From contig CAZCHH010000054.1 of the NCBI GenBank assembly GCA_964498585.1, positions 1 through 23,362 on the forward strand: a stretch of 23,362 bases of DNA, given 5' to 3'. This DNA comes from JAAYJM01 sp964498585 (lineage in GTDB: Bacteria; Bacteroidota; Ignavibacteria; Kapaibacteriales; UBA2268). The position numbers and the translations under genes were made by a program. The notes under the pieces are model-generated. The model ran no database searches. It was not told the DNA's origin and worked only from the letters and a program-made list of their open reading frames with translations. Shown here one piece after another: positions 14,165 through 22,446 of this stretch (the first letter of the stretch is position 1; each line of letters starts with the position of its first letter).

Positions 14165-16492
14165 TTATTCAATCACAATCAATTTAGTTGATAAATCGCC
14201 ATCTTCGAGCATTTGGCATAAATATACTCCTTTTGTAATATTAGGAATATTTAATACTTCACGAAAACTTAAGGAACTATTATTGATATTCGATTGAAAA
14301 ACCATTTTTCCGGTTAAATCAACAATTCTAAATAGAAGTTTGCTATTTGGGCTTTTTCTTTCATAATTTAAGCAAAGCGAATTAGGTGAATTTTTATAAA
14401 CATTTAATTTGGATAATTCTTGAATATTTAAATCTTCCAGTACATCTACTTTTAAATCTAGCATAAAGAATCCAGCTTCGCTTGCAGTATAAACTTTATC
14501 AAAACCGTCGGCACCCTTGAAAATTCTTTGGGACCACATATTAGCCCTTGGTCCGTAATCATATCGGGTAGCATACCAAGATAAAGAACTATCTTCAGAC
14601 ATTAAAATTGTATTATTTTCACCACTTGCAAATATATTTTTATAATTATTAAAACGAACTGAATGAAGATGCCTGCTTACATCTGTAGGTATCTGTATCC
14701 AGTTCTCACCGTAATCGGTACTTTTTATAATTAGCCCTTTTTGACCGACTGCATAACCAACACTATCTATAAAATGAACAGAATAAAGATTTGATGTGTC
14801 GTCGAAGCTTTTTAAATTCCATGAATTACCGCCATCAACTGATTTTAAAATTACTGATTTATCGCAGACAGCAAAAACAATATCAGCATTACTAAAGTGG
14901 ATTTCATTTATATTAAGCTCATTTACTTTATAAATTTCTGTCCAGTTATTTCCGCCGTCAATAGTTTTCAAAATAGTAGATTCACCTGCTGCATAGCCAA
15001 TATTATTATCAACGAAAGATATTGACTTTAAGTTATAACTATTTGAAGAATGTTTTTGAGTCCAGGTATTGCAAGCATCATTAGTAATATAAATAACTCC
15101 ATCATCTCCGCAAACAGCACCATTAATAGAATCAATAAGGAAAATAGAATTAAGGTTTTTATCAGTAAAAGGATTTTGTTTTAACCAAATTCTTCCGTTA
15201 TTAAAAGTTTTAATGAAAGCCCCGTTATCTCCAACAGCATATCCATTATATCTGCTTGTTGCATAAACAGAATTTAAATGCTCAGTTCCAGTAAACGAAG
15301 TAGAATCAGGAAAGTACCAACTTCGTCCTCCATTGTTGTTTCTAAGCATTGTTGCCTCATCTCCAACTGAGAAAAGATATGAATCATCTTCTTTTACAGT
15401 GCAAATTGAATTTAAAGTAGTATGGTAACCGACTTGCTCAATTTTCCAATCCATACTTTCATCATAACTTTGCCAGTTTTTTCCACCGTCTAAAGAACGT
15501 CTAACCATACCGATTCCCGGGGTCTTATATTTATCATAAGTATAGAAATGCTCTGTATAACCTCCGACATATATTTCATCTTCGGTGCCTTCATCGTTAG
15601 TGCGAAGAGCCACAGTCCAAAGACTCGTATCGGCAAATGCTAATAAGTCCCATGAGTAGCCACCGTCTGTTGTTTTGTGCAATCCGCCATTTGGAGTATT
15701 AATAGGAGAAAGATATGTTATCACAGCATAGCCCACCAATGGGTCTCTATCACTGAAATCAACCCTGGTAACTTCACAATCGCTTTGCCAGTACTCTGGT
15801 CTAACTAAAACATCTGTTAAATTCCAGGTGTAACCGCCATCAGTAGAAAGGAAATTCTCACCAAAGCAAGAACCGGCAAATACAATATTCGTACTATCTT
15901 CACGAATAGAAATCGAACAAATCTGTACTGGAACAATTGTATCTCTTGTAGGACCTCCAATGGAATCTCTTACTTGCCTTGTAATATAAATAGTTGATAT
16001 AGAGTCCCATGTGGCTCCTTTGTCCAGACTTCTGAAAAAAGTACCAGAAGTATAATCGCCTATATAAAGAACATCAGGGTCATCTGGTTTCATCACAAGT
16101 GCCTTGCCATTTAAAGCAACATTTCTCATTCCTTGTAATACGATTTCCCAGTCTTCCGGATTTGTTCCGTGATTTGTAGTTCTACGGACATCGCCGAACA
16201 TTAAACCACCGCAAATTACTATGTTTGTATCTATTGGATGAATAAATATATTATTTATTAATGCTGTTCCACCTTTATAACCTAATATTAGTGTATCCCA
16301 AGTGTTACCAGCATCGTAACTTCTATACACTACGCGTCCTTCGCCACCAACAAACATCGTGTTGGGATTTTTGGGATTTACCCACACATCAAAAGTAGGT
16401 TCATTGATTAGCTTTTTCCAACCTGATAATTGAGAGAATAAAGGAGAAGAAAATGCTATCAATATAAGCAGTATAAGATATATTCGTTTCAT
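14165..16492 (-). CDS. T9SS-exported Asp-box (BNR/Ycf48-like) beta-propeller protein
   Basis: 775 aa. A clean signal peptide (MKRIYLILLILIAFSSPLFS) precedes the mature start. The body is at least eleven Asp-box-like repeats of the form S/T-x-D-x-G-x-(T/S/N)-W, for example RSYDAGNTW, STDGGYTW, KTTDGGYSW, RSLDGGKNW, KTIDGGNNW, KSVDGGNSW and KSTDYGENW. The later ones alternate with VGYAVG-type strands as in Ycf48/HCF136-like propellers. The last ~75 residues (from about LNVYKNSPNS) are a T9SS sorting domain with FRIVDLTGKMVF and GVYLCQM. Such proteins are exported through the outer membrane and act at the surface; sialidase activity is not implied because the sialidase catalytic residues are not recognisable. 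It stands alone between two long repeat-rich gaps; see the mirrored repeats A, B and Z. Its own terminator is at 13967-14002. Confidence 0.85.
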   Translation of the reverse strand: MKRIYLILLILIAFSSPLFSQLSGWKKLINEPTFDVWVNPKNPNTMFVGGEGRVVYRSYDAGNTWDTLILGYKGGTALINNIFIHPIDTNIVICGGLMFGDVRRTTNHGTNPEDWEIVLQGMRNVALNGKALVMKPDDPDVLYIGDYTSGTFFRSLDKGATWDSISTIYITRQVRDSIGGPTRDTIVPVQICSISIREDSTNIVFAGSCFGENFLSTDGGYTWNLTDVLVRPEYWQSDCEVTRVDFSDRDPLVGYAVITYLSPINTPNGGLHKTTDGGYSWDLLAFADTSLWTVALRTNDEGTEDEIYVGGYTEHFYTYDKYKTPGIGMVRRSLDGGKNWQSYDESMDWKIEQVGYHTTLNSICTVKEDDSYLFSVGDEATMLRNNNGGRSWYFPDSTSFTGTEHLNSVYATSRYNGYAVGDNGAFIKTFNNGRIWLKQNPFTDKNLNSIFLIDSINGAVCGDDGVIYITNDACNTWTQKHSSNSYNLKSISFVDNNIGYAAGESTILKTIDGGNNWTEIYKVNELNINEIHFSNADIVFAVCDKSVILKSVDGGNSWNLKSFDDTSNLYSVHFIDSVGYAVGQKGLIIKSTDYGENWIQIPTDVSRHLHSVRFNNYKNIFASGENNTILMSEDSSLSWYATRYDYGPRANMWSQRIFKGADGFDKVYTASEAGFFMLDLKVDVLEDLNIQELSKLNVYKNSPNSLCLNYERKSPNSKLLFRIVDLTGKMVFQSNINNSSLSFREVLNIPNITKGVYLCQMLEDGDLSTKLIVIE

Positions 16493-16765
16493 TATGACCT
16501 CATCTAAAAAAACTTTAAAAAATAAATTTACTATTTTACTATAGTAATTATTTCCATTGTCGTATTAAAATATTAAAGAACTTATTTATCGCATTAATAA
16601 TTATACTAATATAAGTATTTTTTAATAAAAAACATATTAAAAAATAAAAAATTTCTTTTATTATTAAATATCATTTTATATTGGAATCATTTAAAACTCA
16701 ATATATTTAGTAATTTCAATTCTTGTTGAAATTTGTATTTTGTTAGAAGTTACTATAATTTTTTA

Positions 16766-16819
16766 AGTCATTTCATGCCCCAAAATGAATCAAATGCGTT
16801 ATATGAATGGAAATGACAT
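16766..16819 (-). repeat. Z-family interspersed repeat, copy 6
   Basis: On the minus strand it reads ATGTCATTTCCATTCATATA, then ACGCATTTGATTCATTTTGG, then GAAATGACT. Closest to the copy at 14086-14140, in the opposite orientation. Confidence 0.7.
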
Positions 16820-16968
16820 TATGAATTATCCACTTTGGCTATTCATTACCCACATCTTTAAATCTTGCTGCTATTCTCCTTATCCCGTTAGGGAAAAAAT
16901 ATTTGTAACAATGTTTTTAGGGTCTTTTTTATTATGTAGGAATTAAATATTTAATAGCTTTTTTATAT

Positions 16969-17045
16969 AATCCCTACGGGATAAGCAGAGTCAAGGATTA
17001 TTTCTGTTACAAATATATAATTCCTACGGAATATATTTTTAAGAC
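16969..17045 (-). repeat. Repeat B, right arm of the 77-bp inverted pair
   Basis: From AATCCCTACGGGATAAGC to TTCCTACGGAATATATTTT and AAGAC. Reverse complement of 13657-13733 with seven substitutions and no gap. Confidence 0.9.
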
Positions 17046-17172
17046 TGTATAATTCATAAATTTATTGTAAAATATTAGGTAATTATTGATAATAAATGAT
17101 TTGCAATTAACAATTAAAAAAAACTAAGTTTTTTCTCTAATTTTTATAAATTTTAATATTGTTAGTGAATCT

Positions 17173-17205
17173 ATTCATCCGATTACTGCGAGTCATCGGA
17201 TGAAT
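17173..17205. repeat. Perfect 11-bp inverted repeat with 11-nt loop
   Basis: ATTCATCCGAT (17173-17183) and ATCGGATGAAT (17195-17205) are exact reverse complements. No T-run follows on either strand, so it is not a standard terminator; it could be a protein-binding site or a remnant of a repeat. Confidence 0.7.
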
Positions 17206-17252
17206 TATTCAGGTAAGACACTATATCTTTTTTGCTCCATTATTATTAAGAA

Positions 17253-17287
17253 CTAATATTTGTGTATAATCGTTAGCTTTGAAAAAG
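17253..17287 (-). repeat. Repeat A, right copy
   Basis: CTAATATTTGTGTATAATCG then TTAGCTTTGAAAAAG; inverse of 13590-13624 with four mismatches. Confidence 0.75.
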
Positions 17288-17474
17288 GTGCGTAGATGCA
17301 GGGCTGATACGTTCTTTTATGGCTAAATATAAATTCAGGCAAAATGTTGTGTTCTAAAATTCCCCTCTTGAGAGTAATGGCGCAGAGATAAGTTGATAAT
17401 TTGAATTTTATTTATCTTTTACATTCTGAGGCGATATAAAATAACTTGTTTAATTTTTTGGAAATGAATTTTGT

Positions 17475-17489
17475 AGTCATCTGATGACT
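17475..17489. repeat. Short palindrome AGTCATC-T-GATGACT
   Basis: A 7-bp perfect inverted repeat around one base. It shares the AGTCATC word with the loop and right arm of the hairpin at 17173-17205 (GAGTCATCGG). Confidence 0.55.
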
Positions 17490-17673
17490 TTCCATTAATA
17501 AAAAGATATAAATCCTATATCTTCGATATTTATGACATCTTTATTTTTTTTTCCCCATACTTAACAAATATTGTATATTTCTATTATATTTGTATTGGTA
17601 TTATTGTATTAAAATTAATTACTTTTTTTAAAAAAATATTATAAAATTAATTCGATTATAAAATAAATTCGGT

Positions 17674-18576
17674 ATGATAAAGGAAAAGAAAAGAGTAGCT
17701 TTATTATCAGTTTTAGCAGCAATTTTTCTCACTGGATTTAAATTTGTAGTAGGAGTTTTAACTGGAAGCTTGGGAATTTTATCTGAAGCATTGCATTCGG
17801 CAATAGACCTTATTGCAGCAGTAATAACATATTTTTCTGTAAAAATTTCTGACAAACCAGCAGACAAAGAGCATAATTATGGACATGGAAAAATAGAAAA
17901 TTTTTCTGCGTTAATGGAAACTCTGTTATTGCTAATAACATGTGCTTGGATAATTTATGAAGCGGTAGATAGATTGGTATATGGAAATATTGAAATTGAA
18001 GTTAATATTTGGAGCTATATTGTAATAATAAGTGCTATCTTTATTGATATATCTCGCTCAAAAGCATTGAATAAAGTAGCAAAAAAGTATAACAGCCAAG
18101 CGCTTGAAGCTGATGCCCTTCATTTTACCACGGATATTTGGAGTTCAACAGTTGTTTTATTTGGGCTGATTTGTGCTAATTTCGGATATTTTTATGCTGA
18201 TTCAATAGCCGCCCTAATTGTAGCGTTAATTGTATTATTCGTTTCTTTCAGATTAGGGAAAAAAGCAGTTGATGTATTGCTCGATAAAGCTCCGATTGAA
18301 ACTATTAGGAAAGTTGAGGAAGTATTATCTTCTTATCCTGAAGTTAAAGATTTTCATGGTTTAAAAGTTCGCACTGCCGGAGCAGATACTTTCATTAAAT
18401 TCAATATTCATTTAGAGCCGGAATCGCGTTTGCAAAGCGTTCATTTACTTTGCGACAAAATAGAAGAAAATATCTCTGCACTCATTCCAAGATGCGAAGT
18501 TTATATTCACGCCGAACCTGATGATACAAATCATAACGATGAATACAAAACAACAAATTATATAACTCACTTTTAA
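17674..18576 (+). CDS. Cation diffusion facilitator (Zn2+/divalent metal exporter)
   Basis: 300 aa, typical CDF length. Six membrane segments span residues ~8-205 and a cytoplasmic alpha-beta domain covers ~210-290. The transport-site residues are visible: His41-x3-Asp45 in ALHSAIDL (TM2) and His150-x3-Asp154 in ALHFTTDIW (TM5); the loop motif EHNYGHGKIEN follows TM2. The C-terminal dimerisation domain shows VLSSYPEVKDFHGLKVRTAG and FNIHLEPE with histidines for regulatory metal binding (HAEPDD near the end). A His-Asp/His-Asp site fits zinc or cadmium export by proton antiport better than the Asp-rich Fe/Zn type, though specificity is inferred. The gene stands alone; no metal-responsive regulator is adjacent. 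Confidence 0.92.
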   Translation: MIKEKKRVALLSVLAAIFLTGFKFVVGVLTGSLGILSEALHSAIDLIAAVITYFSVKISDKPADKEHNYGHGKIENFSALMETLLLLITCAWIIYEAVDRLVYGNIEIEVNIWSYIVIISAIFIDISRSKALNKVAKKYNSQALEADALHFTTDIWSSTVVLFGLICANFGYFYADSIAALIVALIVLFVSFRLGKKAVDVLLDKAPIETIRKVEEVLSSYPEVKDFHGLKVRTAGADTFIKFNIHLEPESRLQSVHLLCDKIEENISALIPRCEVYIHAEPDDTNHNDEYKTTNYITHF

Positions 18577-18612
18577 AGAAAACATATTAATCTAAAATTC
18601 AATTATTAATTG

Positions 18613-18978
18613 CTAATTAAAGATTCTTTCACCAATTTCAATGATATTTCCATCGGGGTCATAAAAACGTAATACTTTCTGTTTCCAGGTTTGTTCTTTT
18701 ACTTTATGAATAATCTCAACCTTATTTTCTACTAATCTTTGTTCAATATCATTTATTTCATCTGCTTCGAAATATAGTTCAAAAGCATTAAATTTAGATA
18801 TAATTTCTTTGTTTTCAATCAAATTTTGGAAATGTGATTTCAAGTGAATAGCAAAACCAGCTTCGAAGAAAACATTTTCGCCATAATCGAATTTTATTTT
18901 TTGATTTAATATATTTTGATAAAACGATTTTAAACGCTCAATGTCTGCAACAGTTATTAAAGAACAAATATATTTCAT
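18613..18978 (-). CDS. VOC-superfamily (glyoxalase/bleomycin-resistance-like) protein
   Basis: 121 aa. The single VOC module has two beta-alpha-beta-beta-beta halves: an N-terminal ITVADIERLKSFYQNIL and the typical C-terminal YDPDGNIIEIGE with Glu114 at the usual metal-ligand place. The first-half metal ligand is not obvious, so it may bind a ligand rather than catalyse a metal-dependent reaction. It has no signal peptide. It starts 13 bp after the permease stop on the same strand, so it is probably co-transcribed. Substrate unknown. Confidence 0.8.
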   Translation of the reverse strand: MKYICSLITVADIERLKSFYQNILNQKIKFDYGENVFFEAGFAIHLKSHFQNLIENKEIISKFNAFELYFEADEINDIEQRLVENKVEIIHKVKEQTWKQKVLRFYDPDGNIIEIGERIFN

Positions 18979-18991
18979 AATTATTTTTGAC

Positions 18992-20356
18992 TTATAGTGA
19001 TTCGTTATTAACTTTTACTGTTAGATATATTCCCACTCCGAGAATAATTAAATTACCAAGCCACATACTAATAAATGGCTCCATAATTCCACGGTCAGCA
19101 AGCTTTTCACCTCCAATAAGACAAGCCCAGTAAAATATGTAGAATCCCAAACTGATAGCAGCGCTTATTCCAAAATTTCCCTGCTTGGTTATAATGCCAA
19201 GTGGACAGCCAACAAGGACGAATAGCAGGCATGCAAAAGGAATTGCATATTTTTTATGGATTTCAACTTTGTATTGTTTCGCTCTTAAATCAAAATCCTG
19301 CACTTGAAAAATATCAGAACTAATAGAAGATTTTAGGAAAGTAATTCTTCTTTCCATAGCTTTTAAAACAGCTATTTTCCCACTATCTATCGGATTATCG
19401 GGGATTTTCTGCTGAGAGTCTTCAATAGCTATACTGATTTGTTTGCTCTGTGGAGTATTACTATCAATAATACCATCTGTTAAAAAAAGTAAATGTTCAT
19501 TTAAACGATTGCTAATTCTTGTTTTCGCATCTTTTGCTTTTGCTCTGGATTCGTAAACAATTGCCTGCATATCTGAAATTTTCATTTCCCGGTCCCCACG
19601 AGCAACCATAACATCACTTGTTCTTTCAAAAGCAAAACCACTCGTAGCAATTTGAATCTGATATTCAGAGTAATCAATTTTTTTATAATTATTTAGATTT
19701 TTTACAAGGAATTGGTGAATCTCTCCATTAAACAGCTTAATAATCATTTTTGAATTATCCGGACTAAAAAAGATTTGCCCGCTATCAGAAGAGGCAATAT
19801 TGTATTGGTCAGAACGTGAATTATCATAGATAGTAACTCCCTTCATAGTAGTTCTAGCTGAATCGAGTTGGCGTGCAATGATTGTGTAACCTTCAATTTG
19901 AGAAGTAAACTGCCCTGCTTCTAAAGAAAAAGTCGGTTTCGTTTTTGTAATATCAGCATAAAGCCCTTTTGCTTTGTGATTCGCATCTGGCAATACATCA
20001 TCATTGAACCAAAAAAGGAATCCGGTTAAAAATGTAGCAAAAATCAAAATAGGTATCATCATTTTTATTAATGAGCCGCCGCTTGTTTTAATTATTGTAA
20101 TTTCATAATATGAAGCCATTGCACCAAAAGACATTAGCACTGCAAACAATATTCCCATCGGAACCGCCAGGACGAGCATCCAAGGAATATTTAAAACAAT
20201 TAATTGGAAAATTACCCAATTGTCTATCCCTTTACCTACAAGTTGGTCTATATATTTTAAAATAAACTGGAAAAGGAATAAAAATAAAACAGTTAGCGTT
20301 CCAAAAAGAAATGGAGCGATGTGCGTCTTTATGATATATTTTGAAATTAAAAACAT
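18992..20356 (-). CDS. LptF/LptG (YjgP/YjgQ) family lipopolysaccharide export permease
   Basis: 454 aa. Three N-terminal membrane segments (~12-35, 48-75 and 95-118) and three near the C-terminus (~370-450) flank a periplasmic beta-jellyroll domain, the LptF/LptG layout. The coupling-type motif after TM2 (YYEITIIKTSGGSLIKM) matches the family's E-(I/L)-x-A-x-x-(A/S)-G region. In the LptB2FG ABC transporter this protein extracts LPS from the inner membrane for transport across the periplasm. The sequence alone does not tell LptF from LptG. The jellyroll is longer than in E. coli LptF, with a low-complexity insert around NTPQSKQISIAIEDSQQKIP. Divergent from secG with only 79 bp between start codons. 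Confidence 0.9.
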   Translation of the reverse strand: MFLISKYIIKTHIAPFLFGTLTVLFLFLFQFILKYIDQLVGKGIDNWVIFQLIVLNIPWMLVLAVPMGILFAVLMSFGAMASYYEITIIKTSGGSLIKMMIPILIFATFLTGFLFWFNDDVLPDANHKAKGLYADITKTKPTFSLEAGQFTSQIEGYTIIARQLDSARTTMKGVTIYDNSRSDQYNIASSDSGQIFFSPDNSKMIIKLFNGEIHQFLVKNLNNYKKIDYSEYQIQIATSGFAFERTSDVMVARGDREMKISDMQAIVYESRAKAKDAKTRISNRLNEHLLFLTDGIIDSNTPQSKQISIAIEDSQQKIPDNPIDSGKIAVLKAMERRITFLKSSISSDIFQVQDFDLRAKQYKVEIHKKYAIPFACLLFVLVGCPLGIITKQGNFGISAAISLGFYIFYWACLIGGEKLADRGIMEPFISMWLGNLIILGVGIYLTVKVNNESL

Positions 20357-20386
20357 TTTTTATTTTTTTATTTTAAAAAAATTTAA

Positions 20387-20394
20387 TATATTTG
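20387..20394 (+). promoter_or_regulatory. Candidate -7 box (TATATTTG) for secG
   Basis: Matches the Bacteroidota sigma pattern TAnnTTTG, 41 bp before the secG start and within the 79-bp divergent gap shared with the permease. The region upstream is almost all T/A with no clear -33 TTG, so this is weak. Confidence 0.25.
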
Positions 20395-20435
20395 AAATTC
20401 AGTAAATTAAAAAATTATTTTTTTGGATAAATAAA

Positions 20436-20777
20436 ATGATTGGTTTAACAATTTCTTCGATAATTTTGATAATATGTTCTGTTCTTTTAATCGCAGTTGT
20501 ATTATTACAACCCGGTAAAGGGGACTTATCTGCTACTTTTGGTGGTATTAGCAGCCAAATGGGGTCTATGTTTGGTATGCAAAAAACTGCAAATATTCTT
20601 ACTCGTATTACTAAAATTTTAGCAATAGCAATTTTGCTTATTACTTTATTTTCAAACAAATTCTTTATTGGGCAGGATTATTCCACTAACGAACTTAAAC
20701 CAGTAACTGAAGGGGCATCTAAACCAGCTGCAGCAACTCCTCTCGCTGCTCCACCCGTAGAATCTCCTAAAGAATAA
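20436..20777 (+). CDS. secG: Preprotein translocase subunit SecG
   Basis: 113 aa. Two membrane segments (~4-24 and ~55-75) surround the conserved cytoplasmic loop LLQPGKGDLSATFGG...GSMFG (usual form LLQ-x-x-KGGGLA-x-FGG). SecG is the small accessory subunit of the SecYEG channel and helps SecA-driven export in the inner membrane. The ~35-residue tail after the second segment is Pro/Ala/Glu-rich, common and variable in this phylum group. Single-gene unit with its own terminator at 20807-20853. Confidence 0.92.
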   Translation: MIGLTISSIILIICSVLLIAVVLLQPGKGDLSATFGGISSQMGSMFGMQKTANILTRITKILAIAILLITLFSNKFFIGQDYSTNELKPVTEGASKPAAATPLAAPPVESPKE

Positions 20778-20806
20778 GTAGCTAATTAAATTATTTAAAC
20801 CTTTTT

Positions 20807-20853
20807 AAAGGGAACGAGTTTATAGCAATGCTATACATTCATTCCCTTTTTTA
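20807..20853 (+). terminator. Rho-independent terminator of secG
   Basis: The arms AAAGGGAACGAGTTTATAGC and GCTATACATTCATTCCCTTT form a long stem, with a few G-U or mismatched pairs, around a tiny loop; the stem ends in a run of six T (20847-20852). Located 30 bp after the secG stop. Confidence 0.88.
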
Positions 20854-20903
20854 TTGTTTCTGGTCATACGAATAACTTGTTAATAGTATAATTGGGATAC
20901 TTA

Positions 20904-20959
20904 GTGTCATTTCGAATCCCACAGATAAAGGAAGACCTTTATATAAATGGAGATGACAT
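20904..20959 (-). repeat. Z-family interspersed repeat, copy 7
   Basis: On the minus strand: ATGTCATCTCCATTTATATA, AAGGTCTTCCTTTATCTGTG, GGATTCGAAATGACAC. Well-conserved ends. It lies between the secG terminator and a Y element. Confidence 0.75.
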
Positions 20960-20970
20960 AAATTAACACA

Positions 20971-21053
20971 GTCATTCTGAACAAAGTGAAGAATTCAGAA
21001 AAAATCCTTTAATCCACAATTCTCTGGATTCTTCACAACGCTTCAGAATGTCA
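20971..21053 (+). repeat. Y-family palindromic interspersed repeat, copy 4
   Basis: The left arm GTCATTCTGAACAAAGTGAA plus GAATTCAGA and the right arm TCTGGATTCTTCACAACGCT plus TCAGAATGTC are inverted copies, the full-length form of the family. It lies just beyond the 3' end of the minus-strand T9SS gene (stop at 21113) and could fold in its 3' transcript. Confidence 0.8.
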
Positions 21054-21112
21054 GATAGAAGTAAAGATTTCATTGGCAAGTGCAATGAGGGATACTGCAA
21101 TTTAAAAAAGTA

Positions 21113-21868
21113 TCAGTATTGCTTAATAATTCTATATACTTTATTGCAATGCTTCACAAAATACACACCTTCAGCTAAATCTGAAATATCAAAAGATACA
21201 ATGCTTTCTATAACTAAAATCCTTTTGCAAACTACACCTAAAGTATTTAATATTTCTATATTTGATGGTTCTGTTATACCAGAAATTTTCAGTAAATTGC
21301 TTGCAGGATTTGGGAAAATACAAATTTCTTCGGAATTACTATTGTTATTCTTTACTTCTGTTCCAATGCCATCGCCAGCATTAATTGCTTGCTCTGGAGT
21401 TGTTTCCCAAGCAAAATCTTTAACAATCACGCTCAAACCATCTTCTGGAGCAGAAATTCTTAGCCAGCCGTAATGCCACTGGTTATTGGATTTGAACTTT
21501 AATCCAATAAATTTATCAAAGTTGCCGGGCCATATATCAGTCAAATTCAGAGAAGAATGAAATGAATCGAACCATAATCTGGAACCAGTATTAATATTAT
21601 AACCAGATTCCAATACTAATGGGACATTGTTACTTTCATCAACAAGAACAAGCGAGCCATTGTATCCAGAAAAAAACTGTATTTGCTCGTGGAAGGCAAT
21701 CGTAAAATCGAAATCACCTATTCCATCAATGTCTATATCCATATACATTGGATGTTGCCCATCACCACTTAAAACTGAATCAGGAACGTAATCGTGATAT
21801 GAAATCTCAGCATTCATTACGAATACTTGGGCAATTAAGAGAAGTAAAATTGTTAAAACACTTTTCAT
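21113..21868 (-). CDS. T9SS-exported surface protein of unknown function
   Basis: 251 aa. A signal peptide (MKSVLTILLLLIAQVFVMNA) is followed by a ~150-residue beta-rich domain. It contains DIDIDGIGDFDFTI, a Ca-binding-like Asp-rich strand, and the motif HYGWLRIS...FAWETTPEQAINAGD, which recurs in secreted Bacteroidota proteins. Residues ~178-251 are a T9SS type A sorting domain with ICIFPNPASNLLKI, IEILNTLGVV and GVYFVKHCNKVYRIIK. It should be released at, or attached to, the cell surface. No catalytic motif is visible. Single gene, facing away from the thioesterase with 80 bp between them on the same strand. Confidence 0.82.
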   Translation of the reverse strand: MKSVLTILLLLIAQVFVMNAEISYHDYVPDSVLSGDGQHPMYMDIDIDGIGDFDFTIAFHEQIQFFSGYNGSLVLVDESNNVPLVLESGYNINTGSRLWFDSFHSSLNLTDIWPGNFDKFIGLKFKSNNQWHYGWLRISAPEDGLSVIVKDFAWETTPEQAINAGDGIGTEVKNNNSNSEEICIFPNPASNLLKISGITEPSNIEILNTLGVVCKRILVIESIVSFDISDLAEGVYFVKHCNKVYRIIKQY

Positions 21869-21948
21869 TTTTTCACCTTTTGTTAGAATTACACAACTTC
21901 ATAAGTAATATACTTATTCTAACAAAATAATTTCAAAAAAGTGAAAAA

Positions 21949-22407
21949 TTATTTCTCATACTCCTCAATCATTTTACGGATTTCTTCTGGTAGCTTGGTT
22001 TTTTGCTTATTTTTAATATCTAAATAAACGAATACAACTTTTGCAATTGCATTGATTCCGCCACTTTCAGACATCACAATATTTTCCATAGAAAAAGAAG
22101 AATTCTTAATTTCTGAAACACGTGAAAATATTTTATATTTATCGAAACAATGAAGTGGATTAAGATAATCTATTTCAGTGTGGACAACCATAATAGGAAA
22201 TTGCTTTGTGTATGTGTGGTTATTTAAATCCACTCCGATTTCACTGAAATATAGTGTCCTTGCCCACTCGAGCCAGTAAAGATATTGGATATTATGCACT
22301 ACCCCAAATGAATCAACTTCAGCGAATTGGACTTGTCCTTCTGTGCAATGCTTGTATTTTTTTAATCCTTCTTTTATTTTGGAAAAATCTTTCTTTTTTT
22401 CGTTCAT
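21949..22407 (-). CDS. Acyl-CoA thioesterase, YbgC-like hotdog fold (4HBT)
   Basis: 152 aa. The hotdog-fold motif VQFAEVDSFGVVHNIQYLYW carries the family's catalytic Asp (Asp32) in the D-x-x-G-x-V-x-(H/N)-x-x-Y pattern, followed by LEWARTLYFSEIG. Family members hydrolyse acyl-CoA or acyl-ACP thioesters in the cytoplasm; the E. coli namesake sits in the Tol-Pal operon, but no tol genes are nearby. The ~20-residue basic N-terminal extension before the hotdog is slightly longer than usual. It diverges from the lipoprotein gene with 39 bp between start codons. Confidence 0.88.
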   Translation of the reverse strand: MNEKKKDFSKIKEGLKKYKHCTEGQVQFAEVDSFGVVHNIQYLYWLEWARTLYFSEIGVDLNNHTYTKQFPIMVVHTEIDYLNPLHCFDKYKIFSRVSEIKNSSFSMENIVMSESGGINAIAKVVFVYLDIKNKQKTKLPEEIRKMIEEYEK

Positions 22408-22446
22408 TTTTATTAAATTGAATAATTAAACATAAATTTTTATTTT

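Larger units (their letters stand above)
16493..17673. other. Long intergenic region with Z', B' and A' repeats and two hairpins
   Basis: About 1.2 kb without a credible gene; very AT-rich near both ends, where promoters for the flanking divergent genes must lie. It holds Z (16766-16819), a decayed B-like segment (16881-16912: TATCCCGTTAGGG then ATATTTGTAACA), B' (16969-17045), a perfect 11-bp hairpin (17173-17205), A' (17253-17287) and a small palindrome (17475-17489). Around 17358-17375 ATTCCCCTCTTGAGAG looks like the start of another decayed dispersed repeat; I am unsure of that. Confidence 0.65.

Noticed and set aside
14165..16492. Sialidase
   Set aside because: Asp-box repeats alone are not diagnostic; the arginine triad and catalytic Tyr/Glu of sialidases are not recognisable.
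13590..17287. Insertion sequence or transposon with terminal inverted repeats
   Set aside because: The only gene inside is a secreted Asp-box protein; there is no transposase, no target duplication that I can see, and the repeats are also found elsewhere or nested.
20399..20659. 86-aa minus-strand gene opposite secG
   Set aside because: Fully antisense to secG, and no domain or plausible start context is seen.
21048..21473. 141-aa plus-strand gene
   Set aside because: It is antisense to the T9SS protein at 21113-21868, which has a clear signal peptide and sorting domain; the start lies in a repeat.
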